Source: Prorocentrum cordatum (Eukaryota > Sar > Dinophyceae > Prorocentrales > Prorocentraceae). From it: a stretch of DNA of 64,000 nt. Position numbers and translations under genes: made by a program. The notes under the pieces were generated by a model, which was not told the origin of the DNA, made no database searches, and worked only from the letters and a program-made list of their open reading frames with translations. Shown one piece after another: positions 8,395 through 18,559 of the stretch; the stretch's first letter is position 1; the number at the start of each line of letters is the position of its first letter. The stretch covers positions 52,693 to 116,692 of the forward strand of contig CAUYUJ010017818.1 in the NCBI GenBank assembly GCA_963575745.1. The letters run 5' to 3'.

Positions 8395-9525
8395 CTACCT
8401 GGCAGAGCTGGTGATCTGCCTTCTGATGTCACGACGCTCTGATACACCTCGGCTCCCTGCTGGTCTGAAGTACCCAGCCTTGAAATTGATAACGAGGCGC
8501 GCGTCGAGCATGTCGACCTTCGCGACGTGTTGGCTGCTGTCGAGGAGGTACTCCAAGTACTTCGTTTCAATATTATCGTGCTGGCTTTTGTCGGTCACGC
8601 TCTGCCAGTTCCCGTTGGAGTCCTTGTAGCTCAAACATATGACAATGGCAAGTGTAGACTCTTCCTGCGTGCCTCCAGCCTCCTCCTCCTCCTCCTCAAC
8701 GTCGTTCTGCTTCTCGAAGAGCTTCTTCTCCTCGACAGTATCAATGAGCTTCTCCTGCTGCAGGGTTGCGCGCATGGTGCTGCCGTCTGTCTCACCGCTC
8801 TGCAGCACGTGCGGCGCCTCCATGGCCAGGAAGTCGATGTCCCTGTCCTCTGGAAGCTTCTCCTCCTGCAGGGTGTTGCTCATGGTGGTCTCCGTGGTGG
8901 AGCCGTAGTTCTCGATGTTCGGCGGCACGCACTGCGCCTCCTTGTTAGAGTCGTGGTTGCCTCCGTCCTCGAAGGCGTCCTTGAGTTTTTCCTCCTGCAG
9001 GGTGTCTCGCATGATGAAGCCGTAGTTCTCGACGAAAGATGGCACGAAGGGCGCCTCCCTGGTCGAGGGCTCGAGGTGTCCATCCTCGGAGTTCGCGGTG
9101 ATCTGGTCCTCCTGCAGGGTCCCGCGCTTGGTGATGGTGTAGTCCTCGACGACAGGCGGCATATTCGGCGCCTCCGTGGTGAGGAAGTTGATGTCCTCCT
9201 CCTCGTCGCCCCTGTGGAGCGGGGCGGTCGTCGGCACGGACGGCGCGATCCCGAGCGTGTCCAGCACTAGGTCGTACTGGGCGTCCGTATCGAGTGCCTG
9301 CTCGATCGGCAGCTCGAGGCCGTACGCGGTGTCCGCGAAGCGAGTGTTCTCGAAGCCGAGGTCGAGTCCGGGCGGGGTACTGCACCCCAGCAGGCGGCTC
9401 ACGGCCAGCGCCTGCACTTGCGCATGCCGGATGGCCACCTTTCGCGCCCGAGCCCGATGGGCGGCGCTACCAGAGGTCTGCCGGGGGGCCGCACGCGGAT
9501 GGGCGGCGCACAAGACATCCAGCAT
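8395..9525 (-). CDS. hypothetical protein with repeated EAPxVP...ENYG...TLQEEKL units, 376 aa
   Basis: The start is the ATG at 9523-9525, the first ATG downstream of two spliced-leader-like relics at 9620-9629 and 9578-9598; it is in frame with the long open frame. No known domain was recognised. Residues about 120-270 hold four or five imperfect repeats of roughly 35-45 residues. Each has an acidic stretch, EAPxxPxxxExY, then TLQEEKL (copies near residues 138, 177, 219 and 253). An acidic run (EEEEEE) follows near residue 290. The C-terminal 80 residues look globular (LAIVICLSYKDSNGNW, KYLEYLLDSSQHVAKVD). No intron is needed, as expected for a retroposed dinoflagellate gene. This is the best candidate in the window for a live host gene. 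Function unknown. Confidence 0.7.
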   Translation of the reverse strand: MLDVLCAAHPRAAPRQTSGSAAHRARARKVAIRHAQVQALAVSRLLGCSTPPGLDLGFENTRFADTAYGLELPIEQALDTDAQYDLVLDTLGIAPSVPTTAPLHRGDEEEDINFLTTEAPNMPPVVEDYTITKRGTLQEDQITANSEDGHLEPSTREAPFVPSFVENYGFIMRDTLQEEKLKDAFEDGGNHDSNKEAQCVPPNIENYGSTTETTMSNTLQEEKLPEDRDIDFLAMEAPHVLQSGETDGSTMRATLQQEKLIDTVEEKKLFEKQNDVEEEEEEAGGTQEESTLAIVICLSYKDSNGNWQSVTDKSQHDNIETKYLEYLLDSSQHVAKVDMLDARLVINFKAGYFRPAGSRGVSERRDIRRQITSSAR

Positions 9526-9577
9526 ATTGAGGCTCTCGGCAAGAGCGGTAGAGCTTGGCGAGCTGATATGTGCAGAG

Positions 9578-9598
9578 CTCGAGCCAAGATGAGTACCG
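9578..9598 (-). promoter_or_regulatory. inner (older) relict spliced leader
   Basis: Read on the minus strand, this 21-nt segment matches the published dinoflagellate spliced leader 3' portion at about 16 of 21 positions, including TTGGCTC and the final AG. It sits 53 nt upstream of the first ATG of the gene on this strand. Such relics arise when a trans-spliced mRNA is copied back into the genome. The match is inferred from remembered consensus. Confidence 0.5.
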
Positions 9599-9619
9599 CC
9601 CAAGCCGGCGGAGAGCCGA

Positions 9620-9629
9620 CTTGAGCCAA
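9620..9629 (-). promoter_or_regulatory. outer (younger) truncated relict spliced leader
   Basis: The minus strand reads TTGGCTCAAG, identical to the last ten bases of the dinoflagellate spliced leader. Directly upstream (9630-9675, minus) is a long CT-rich tract, as expected of a trans-splice acceptor. The exact outer and diverged inner copies fit two successive rounds of retroposition. Confidence 0.6.
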
Positions 9630-9754
9630 GGAGGAGGAGCAGGAGAAGCAGGAGGAGGAAGAGGAAGAGCAGGAGGAGGCGAATGGGAACCCGTGGGCGC
9701 CTCGTGGGCGCTCGGTTTTGGGCGACGAAAACTAGAGATGCAGATTTTCCTTTA

Positions 9755-9965
9755 TATATGGTGTATATATATATATATACGCATCATAAAGTATACCATG
9801 TAACATTCCATATACATATATATACACATATGTATATACTAGTTTTCTTCATAATCTTTACCATCATATAGACATGCGCTACTTATACTATAACATATGT
9901 ACACATGTACATATATATATGTGTATAACGTATATATTCACGTATACGTATTAACATACATATCT
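9755..9965. repeat. AT-rich ATACAT/TATATA microsatellite island
   Basis: Irregular ACATAT, TATATA and GTATAT units in an otherwise GC-rich region. Similar islands are at 13633-13840 and 14335-14545. Confidence 0.85.
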
Positions 9966-9969
9966 GCAC

Positions 9970-11630
9970 ACATCCCTTGCTCAGCTTGAGACCCCACCTC
10001 AGCGGGCGCGCGCGCGCTTGAGGAGGCCACGCTGCGTAAGGTCGCCCTGGGCCCCAGGAGTCGGATATCCGAGAAAGACTTGTGGTATTTGAGGGAGGGC
10101 TACGGGCAGGCCAAGTCGTGAATCTCGAACGAGTTGTTGGCCCGGGCGGCCCAGCTCCGCGTCGCACACCACGAGCATTAGACATCATCGGGGAGCTCCC
10201 TGGGCACTTGGGCTCGGTGAGTGGAGGAGCTGATTGGCTCCCCGCCCTTCAGTGGCGATTTCAATGGAATGATTGATATTTGAGGTCCCACATTGTGCGG
10301 CTGTACCGGAACCGCTTGGCCCTGGGCGCCACCGGCATCATTGTCGAGGCCATCGCGTCCATCATCACGCGCCCGCCCCCTGCCGTAGAGGACGACGCCG
10401 CGGTTCAGCGCAGGATCCGTCGGAGTTTGAACGCGAACCATACGATCTCCTCAAGGCGGAATGCCAACCCGACTTCGTCATGCGAGTCCGTTCCAAGATG
10501 TCCAGGTGGCAATTGCCAGGCCCACGGGCGCATTCAGCAGCCAGAGTTGCGCGCCACTTTCGATGTTTTCCCTCCCTCGTCGCGCCCTGTGTTCAGGAAG
10601 CCGCTTGCTTGTCCATTTTATGGAACAGGTGGTGCACGCCGCGCCGTTTCCAGCGCCAGGCCTGGCCTATGAACTTTTGCTTGTTTTTTTTTGCCAGGGC
10701 CACGCGGAGGATTCGATCTAGCGCTACGTGTTCTGCAACAGCGTGCGGCTGTTTGCCGGTACCTTTTCTCAATATGCGCCACAGCACCCCGTTCACAGTG
10801 GACCTTTTTTGTTAGCTCACCGGTCGTTTCTGGATGATTCCGAGGGGCTGACTTGCATGGCGGCCTGTTGAACGCGACATACAGCGCGACCAACTCGTAC
10901 AGACAAACTCGCGTGCGTTCGCGGGCGTCGCTTTCGAGGCACTGAAGCAGCACTGTCGTAACGCCGTGGCGGGGCATAGCGCCGTCATGAGGATCTTGGA
11001 TTCACCCTGAGCGGGAAGGCCCAGGATCCGCCCGCACATAAGCACCCATTGCCTTCTTCGTCCTCCCCTTCTTCCTTTTCGCCCCCCCGCCCGGGCAATA
11101 ATTTTCACGGGGGGGGGGGGCTATTTTTTTGGTTTGTCCCTCAGGGGGGCAGGATTTGTCTTGGCATCGGTCGGACGTGTGCATTCTTCTTTCGGCGAGG
11201 ACCATCGAGGAGCATCCTTGATCATCTGGCGAAAAAAAACACGCACGAAACCGAAAAAAACAACACAAGGAATGGACGTCCGAGCGATGGCCAGATGTCC
11301 GCCTCAGCCAGCGCCAGCAGCCAGCGATGTGCAAGCAGGCGTGTTGTTTTTGGGGGCGCGTCGGCCTTCCCGTGATTCGAGGCTATCTTCTGGCGCCTCT
11401 CCTCCTTTTCCGCCTCTTCCTCCTCCTCCTCGTGTCGTTTCCCCCCCTCTGGTTGCTTGTTGTGCCCAGTGTGGCTCGGCAACCGCCGCGTTGCCCGCCC
11501 GCTGCAGGGTGGGGCCGCCTGTGCCCTCAGGCTACCAGTAGTTCCCCCGTCGTGGTGCGATGTATTGTATTTTTTCTTTGGCGGCGCTCCGCGAAGAATT
11601 TCGTCAGGCACGGCCCGGCTCCCTCCTTCT
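9970..11630. other. no recognisable gene
   Basis: Several short open frames on both strands have no recognisable domain. A G11 run lies near 11110 and A-rich spots near 11230-11265. Possible exon pieces (for example about 10005-10120 +) cannot be supported without transcripts. Confidence 0.4.
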
Positions 11631-11631
11631 G

Positions 11632-11692
11632 ATCCTCCTCCTCCTCCTCCTCCTCCTCCTCCTCCTCCTCTCCTCCTCCTCCTCTCCCGAGT
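11632..11692 (-). repeat. CCT (GGA) microsatellite
   Basis: About 18 CCT units on the + strand, slightly interrupted. Confidence 0.9.
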
Positions 11693-11858
11693 CCGGGGCG
11701 ATGTCGGGATTTTGTTCCCAACCATCCTGTGGCGTTGGGTCCTCGTTTTGAACAGACGGTGCCCCGCGTCCCTCTCCTCTCCTCTCCTCCTCCTCCCCCT
11801 CTTCCCTCCTCCATCACAATGATCGTCATCACCATCACCCGTTTCAGCACACTCACAC

Positions 11859-13490
11859 GCTTCGTGGCCCCATGGGGAGCTCCACCGAAGGCCTCAATGG
11901 GACCGCCCGCATGCGTCACGCACCACCCAGTACAGCGCTTCGTGGCTCTATAGGGAGCTCCACCGACGGCCCCAGTGTGACCGCCCGCATGCGTCACGCA
12001 CCAACCGGAACATCGCTTCGTGGCCCCATAGGGAGCTCCACAAACGGCCCCAGTGGGCCGCCCGCATGCGTCCCGCACACCCAGTACATCGCTTCGTGGC
12101 CCCATAGGGAGCTCCACCGACGGTCCCAGTGGGACTGCCCACATGCGTCACGCACCACCCAGTACAGCGCTGCGTGGCCCCAGTGGGACCGCCCGCATGC
12201 GTCACGCACCACCCAGTACATCGCTTCGTGGCCCCATAGGGAGCCCCACCAACGGCCCAAATGGGACCGTCCGCGTGCGTCGCGCACCACCCAGTACAGC
12301 GCTTCGTGGCCCCATACGGAGCTCCACCGACGGCCCCAGTGGGACCGCCCACAGCGTTTCGTGGCCCTATATGGAGCTCCACCGAAGGTCCCAGTGGGAC
12401 CGCCCGCATGCGTCACGCACCACCCAGTACAGCGTTTCGTGGCCCATACGGAGCTCCACTGACGGCCCCAGTGGCACAGCCCGCCTGCGCCACGCACCAC
12501 CCAGTGCAGCGCTTCGTGGCCCTATAGCGAGCTCCACCGACGGTCCCAGAGGGACCGCCCGCATGCGTTATGTACCACTCAGTAGAGCGCTTAGTGGCCC
12601 ATAGGGAGCTCCACAGACGGCTCCTGTGGCACCGCCCGCATGCGCCACGCACCACCCAGAACAGCGTTCCGTGCCCCATAGGGAGGAGCCCCGCCGACGG
12701 CCCCACTGGGACCGCTCGCATGCGTCGCGCTCCACCCAGCACAGCGCTTTGTGGCCACATAAGGAGCTCCACCGACGGCCCCAATGGGACCGCCCGCGTG
12801 CGTCCCGCACCCATTACAGCGCTTCGTGGCCCCATAGGTAGCCCCACCGACGGCCCCAGTGGGGCCGCGCCCGCCTGCGTCCCGCGCACCCAGTACAGCG
12901 CTTCATGGCCCCACTGGGAGCCCCACCGACGGCCCACCGGGACCGTCCGCATGCGCCGCTCCCACCCAATCCAACGTTCCTTGGCCCCATAGGGAGCCTC
13001 ACCGAACGTCCCAATGGGACCGCCCGCATGTGCCCCGCACACCCAGTACATCGCTTCGTGGCCCCATAGGGAGCCCCACCGATCCGTGGCCCATGCAGAG
13101 CTCCACCGAAGGCCCCACTGGCAACATCCACATGCGTTTTCCCTACCCAGCACAACGTTTCGTGGCCCATAGGGAGCTCCACCGAAGGCCCTAGTGGCAA
13201 AGTCCGCATGCGTCTCACCCACCCAGCAAAACGTTTCGTGGCCCATGGGGGGGTCCACCGAAGGCTCCAGTGGCAAAGTCCGCATGCGCCTCACCCACCC
13301 AACACAACGTTTCGTGGCCCATGGGGAGCTCCACCGAAGGCCCTAATGGCAAAGTCCGCATGCGTCTCCCCCACCCAACACAGCGTTTCGTGGCCCGGCG
13401 CTCCACGGAAGGCCCCAATGGCAAAGTCCGCATGTTTCTCCCCCACCCAGCATTGCGTTTCGTGGCCCATAGGGAGCTCCACCGAATACG
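11859..13490. repeat. 78-bp satellite array, about 20 units
   Basis: Units start TTCGTGGCCCCATAGGGAG, continue through CTCCACCGACGGCCCCAGTG and end in a CATGCG...CACCCAG block. TTCGTGG starts at 11861, 11939, 12017, 12093 and so on. Most units are 76-78 bp, and one near 12171-12225 is shortened to 54. Units diverge toward the right end, where CCCCAGTGGGACCG becomes CCCTAGTGGCAAAG. Because 78 is a multiple of three, open frames pass through many units on both strands; these are not taken as genes. Confidence 0.95.
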
Positions 13491-13632
13491 ATACATATAA
13501 TTGCAGTATTTACAACTCATGTGGTTGGGTCTTTCGCCAGGCTAATGTTTCAGTGCCCTGCGGTCGTCAGTGTTCTCGTGGAGCTGCGCCAGGGACAGCC
13601 CCCTTTGATGGGCAGCGGCGCGGCCGGTGATC

Positions 13633-13840
13633 GTGCATGCACCTACATATGTATTTACTTAGACATACGTACTCATTCATATGAGCATAAGCGTCTCCAC
13701 ATACATATACATTTACATACACATATAAATTTACATGCGCACATCTATATATATATATATATACATACATACACATATATATGTATATACACATACATGC
13801 ACATGTGCACATACCAAAACATGTATGTATACATATCAAG
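13633..13840. repeat. AT-rich ACATAT microsatellite island
   Basis: Imperfect ACATAC/ATATAT units, including a TATATATATATATATA run at 13745-13761. Confidence 0.85.
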
Positions 13841-13920
13841 ATACCGATTCCCCAATCAGTGCCTTCATTGAAGGGGTCCGAGCTGGGATTAAAAACATGT
13901 TCAACAGTACCTGGCAAATT

Positions 13921-14042
13921 TCGGTAGGCGGCCTGGTTCCCGGGTTCCCGGGTTCCTGGTTCCGACTTCCCCCGTGCCCATTCGCCGCTACAAGGCCGAT
14001 GTTAGTAGGCGGCGGGGTTCCCGGGTTTCCGGGTTCCTGGTT
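13921..14042 (+). repeat. diverged direct duplication with TTCCCGGG units
   Basis: GTAGGCGGC followed by GGTTCCCGGGTT repeats occurs at about 13925 and again at about 14009, separated by a short spacer. Confidence 0.7.
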
Positions 14043-14047
14043 TTCTC

Positions 14048-14290
14048 GTCGATCTCCTCATCGATCGGTCTCACCATCAATCTCATTACCCACCCCTCCA
14101 TCGATCCCATTGTCGATTTCACAATCGACCTCATTATCGATCTCATTATGGATCGCACGAGCAATTTCACAATCGATCTCACTGAATCGACTACACGAAC
14201 TGTCGGTCCCACGATCGACCTTACTATCGTCCCCGCCATGGATCCCACGATTCGATCCCAGTACCGATTTCCCACTCGATCTCAATATCC
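14048..14290 (+). repeat. degenerate 12-mer tandem repeat (ATCGATCTCATT-like)
   Basis: About 20 loose units such as ATCGATCTCATT, ATCGATCCCATT and ATCGACCTCATT. Every unit keeps the TCGAT core, giving open frames rich in Ile, Asp, Leu and Ser in several phases. Confidence 0.8.
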
Positions 14291-14334
14291 AGATTAACCT
14301 TCAAAACAGATATTGATTGGGGATATTCTCTGTT

Positions 14335-14545
14335 TACTACATATACATATACAGTTACATATACATCTACATATACATGTACACATGCATGCATGTTTAT
14401 GTATGTATATAGGCGTGACTATATGTTTGCTTGCATGTACATGTACACATCTATGCATACATACGTATGCATGCATTTATGTATACAAACATGGCAGCAT
14501 GCATGCATGTATGCATGTATATATATATATATTGAGTGGATGTAT
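14335..14545. repeat. AT-rich ATACATATAC/GCATGCAT microsatellite island
   Basis: Mixed ACATATAC, CATGCATG and TATGTATG units. It ends just before an A8 run at 14572-14579. Confidence 0.85.
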
Positions 14546-14579
14546 GTACACATGTATGTACATCCCCTGTGAAAAAAAA

Positions 14580-15360
14580 GAGCCCTTGCTGGGCCCAGGA
14601 GCGGCGCAATGCCTTCCTCGCCAAGCCAGGATGGCGCATACACAGCTCCTGGGCCCGAGATGCTCCCGCTCAGGACTGGCGCACACGCCCTGTGGGCCCG
14701 GCCAGGAGCAGCGGATGTGCACAGATCTCGTCACCCTTCGCGGGCGCCTCGTGCCTCTTGTGGGTTCGTGGAGGCTTCGCCTGCTTTCCACCAGCCTCCC
14801 CCGCTGCGGCCTGCGCCCGTGCGGTCTCCCACGCCTGCCACCACCCGACCCCGCCCAGCCGCCCCTGGCCCGGCAGCCCTGACTGTAGCCGACGCCGATG
14901 GCCACCGTCGGGGGCGGAAAAGAGGGGGGTGATGACTAGGGAGGGGTGAATATCATGGCGGGGGTCATGATATTTCCCCAGATTTCATGGCGCCTCTTCT
15001 TACTTCATTACGTCCCTGGCCCCCCCGCTGGGCCGCGCACATGCCGCCGGTCATGATTTGCACCCCCCCTGTTGGACACCCCCCTCTTGGCCGCTCCCGA
15101 CACCGCGAGCACCCAACTGTCGCATGCTGCTAGAGGTGCCCCTGGCCCAAAGCTGCCCCCAGGAGTCCGAAGGAGGCCCACACGGCCTCCAGAGCACCCC
15201 TCACGAGGCCCAGGGGTGGCCAGGCGTTGGCGAGAAGCTGGGGGCACCTTGGGCCAGGGGCACCTTGAGCACCACCCGAACCTGCCCCCTGCCAGCCCTG
15301 CAGCGAATAAGGAAACCCGGCATAAGCATGAATGTTTGAAGGTTCGAGCTGAGTTCGTGG
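14580..15360. other. no recognisable gene; small palindrome at 14948-14976
   Basis: Short GC-rich open frames only. AATATCATG and CATGATATT form a perfect 9-bp inverted repeat with an 11-nt spacer at 14948-14976; it is probably incidental. Confidence 0.4.
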
Positions 15361-15366
15361 ATCGGC

Positions 15367-16432
15367 GCCGGCCCCCCCTGGCGGCGCCTCCGACGCCACG
15401 CGCCAAGGAGGGGCAGATGAAGGAGGGGGGAGACGGCGGAGGGGGGAGGGGGGGTAGACAGAAGATCCAACAAGCAGGGGTACACGGAGGAGGGGGGTAG
15501 ACAGCGGATGGGGTGGTGCGAGGATGACAAGAAGGAGAAGGATGTGGAGGAGGGATGGCGGACGAGGGGGGACCTAGAATTGGCTGAAGAGAGAGGGGAA
15601 GGAGGAAGTTTAGGAAGGGGGGGAAAATCAGGAAGGATCATGGAAGCGAAGTGGAGGTAGAAGGATGTATGAGAGAGGAGGAGGAGGAGGAGGAGGAGGA
15701 GGAGGAGGAGGAGGAGGAGGAGGAGGAGGAGGAGGAGGAGGGAGGCCCAGGGGGAGCAGAGGGAAGGCGGAGGAGGAACACGACGACGATGAGAGTGAGC
15801 AGATGGAGGATCGGGGTTGCCGCATGGGAAGGCGAGAGGGAGGGGGGCGGCAGCTGAGGCCGCCACTGGCGGGTTGGGCCTGGCAGCGGCGGCGTGCGCG
15901 GCTCGGTCGCCTCCGCTCTGCGCTCTGCTCTGGGTGCGACGCCGTGCCCCGTCGGGTTGCGTACGACCTTGGCGCGCTTCGCGTAGCTGCTCGGCGGGCT
16001 CGACGCGCTCCACCGGCTCGACGATCTTGTCGGGCTCGGCGAGCTTCACGAGTTCCTCTGGCTCGGGCTGGGGCGCGCATTTGGGCTCGGGCTCGGGCTC
16101 GCGCTGGCGCGTGGGGCCGGGCTCGCGTATCCCCACCAGCCCTGCCAGAAACGGACCACGAGAGCTGCCTGGAGGAGGGGCGTAGGCAATCGAAGAAGAA
16201 AACATTGCATACGCATCATTTCTCTGAGGTCCACGCGGATTTCTCGGGTCGGCACTGGCCCCCCCCTGGCGGCGCCTCCAGAGCCGATCCCAGGAACCCG
16301 CGCGGACCTCATTCATATTCTGGTGTTTGCAGTTTGTTGTGGCTCTGACTGCGTAGCCCGTGTCCTCACCAGCCCTTCCAGCAACGACGCCCACGAGAGT
16401 TGCCTGGAGGAGGGGCGTAGGTAAGCGTACAA
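15367..16432. repeat. set of diverged direct repeats with embedded GGA tract
   Basis: GGCCCCCCCTGGCGGCGCCTCC occurs near 15369 and again near 16258. A roughly 60-bp block, CACCAGCCC...GAGAG(C/T)TGCCTGGAGGAGGGGCGTAGG, occurs at 16131-16187 and 16370-16425, and its end (GAGGCGTAGGTAAGC) also occurs at 7178-7192. A pure GGA run lies at 15678-15741. The region is a mosaic of duplicated pieces with no supported gene. Confidence 0.7.
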
Positions 16433-16449
16433 TGCAGCAGCTATGCCAA

Positions 16450-18050
16450 CAGTGAAGGTGAAGCCCTCGGGAAGCCTCTTGGAGCAATCTTGGGGTACGT
16501 TCGATGGCCTCTGGAGCTTGTTTCTTGGGGGGGGGCTCTTGTCTTGGTGCTCTCTCGTGTGCCTTGGAGGCCCTCTTGGAGGAATCTCGTAAGCCCTGCC
16601 ACGACACGAGGGCGGCTGAAATCAGCCACCCCCTTCCCGGGGGCCGAACACTTGCCTATTGGGGCCCTCTTAGGACGCTCTTGGGGCGCTCTTTGGGTCT
16701 TATCGGGGCCATCTTGGGCTCCTCTTCGGGCTCGCTGGGGCCATGGTGGGACCATCTTAATGCCTCAGAGGCCAATCGCAGGCGAAATGGTCAGACACGC
16801 GACATCATTGATGTCCCTAGATGTGTTGGGGCGATATGGGCCTGTTGGACTGTTCCATGGAAGTTCCTGGCGGGGCTGGGGGCTTTAGGAGCATTTGGCG
16901 CTGTCGTATTGCCGTATTGGTGCCTCTCGGAGATATGTCGGGGGCCGTTTTGGGGGGTAGGGGGCATTTCTTGGACCAAACAGGACCCCCTAGCCCCCAT
17001 GCCCGAACAGGGGAAGACGGGGCTTGGGAAGACAGAAGACAACTGTCCCCGAGCACCCCACCCATCACCCACCCATTCCCTCCATCCTGCCCCGCTCCTG
17101 TTCACTTCGACGTAACTTGTGTTCTTCTCCTCCTCATTCGTATCTATTGTATGTTCCTCCTGGTTTCCCGCCCTCGCCTTCTTCTCGGCCTCAGCCCAGC
17201 GCCCACGAGCGTCCATCCTCCTCTCTTTTGCGTCTGGTGCATCTCGTGGTACATCTCCTCCCTAGCTGGTTTTGCCTTACATGATTGGGCCTGTATTGCC
17301 CTGGATGACCGCTCTCCTCATTCTTGTCATTCGCCGTTCGCTGTGTTGTGCCTGATGCCTGATTGCTATTGTTCATGGTTCTTGCCCAGAGGGCCCTGGG
17401 GGGGGTCCCTGGAGTTCCGTGGGGCATCCGAGGGGCCTCTTGTGGGATGCCCTGCACCATCTCGGCCACCTTTTGGGTTGGAGTGGGGCTGTGTCGAGCT
17501 CTCCTTCGGGCATCTGGGGGGCCGCTTGGGCGGCTGCGTTGGACCAGTTTGGGTTGCCGCAGGATTGCCTCTGAGACATCGCGGGACCGTTTCGGGGCCA
17601 GCTTGGGGCCTCCCGCCCGTTGGTCCCCCGCTCTCGGGCCCCCCCCTGGGCTCCGCTTGGGGCCATCTCGGGTGATCTCGGCGCCGTGCTGCGGGCCCCC
17701 AGGGGCTCAGCGGGGGCGCAAAGGCAAGGCAGATGCAGCCGTCGCAGCGCAGCCTCATCGAATGGCCTTCGGCCCATCCCGCCACCGTGCCCGGATTGTG
17801 GGTCGGAGTCCTCAGGGATGTTTCTCGGGGGTCGCTTCGGAGCGGTCTCGGGGGCCCACTGGGGAGAGGTCGGGGGCCTCTTGGGGGCAGGTTTGGAGCC
17901 TCCTGGGGGCCTCTCAGGGGCCTCCTGGGGGCGGAGGGGGCGGAGGGAGGGAGGAGCGAGGAGCGAGGGGACTCCCAGCAGCCTCCTGGGCAGTCCTGGG
18001 GCGCCACTTGGGGGACGTCCTGGGCCGCCTCGGAGTGTGGGAGTTTGAAA
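16450..18050. repeat. degenerate TCTTGGGGC/CCTCTTGGG minisatellite region
   Basis: Many loose units such as CTCTTGGGG, ATCTTGGGG, CCTCTTGG and TCTCGGGGGC are scattered through the stretch, most densely at 16640-16760 and 17390-17960. Long open frames rich in Gly, Leu, Trp and Ser on one strand and Pro, Gly and Arg on the other follow from this repeat and are not accepted as genes. Confidence 0.6.
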
Positions 18051-18151
18051 ATGGGTAGGATGCTAAAGTCCATCACATGCCATCGGGGTAGAGAACGGCC
18101 TGTGGATCTCGGGGGCAGAGGGGAGCACCCGCGCCGCGCTAGGACATATCC

Positions 18152-18552
<401 letters not shown>

Positions 18553-18559
18553 GCACTGC

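Noticed and set aside
9570-9603. Extending the hypothetical gene to a non-ATG start at 9603
   Set aside because: The added codons run through the inner spliced-leader relic; the first ATG at 9525 is more natural.
11948-13294. Open frames of 100-290 codons in the satellite
   Set aside because: The period is a multiple of three; frames are open on both strands and show no domain.
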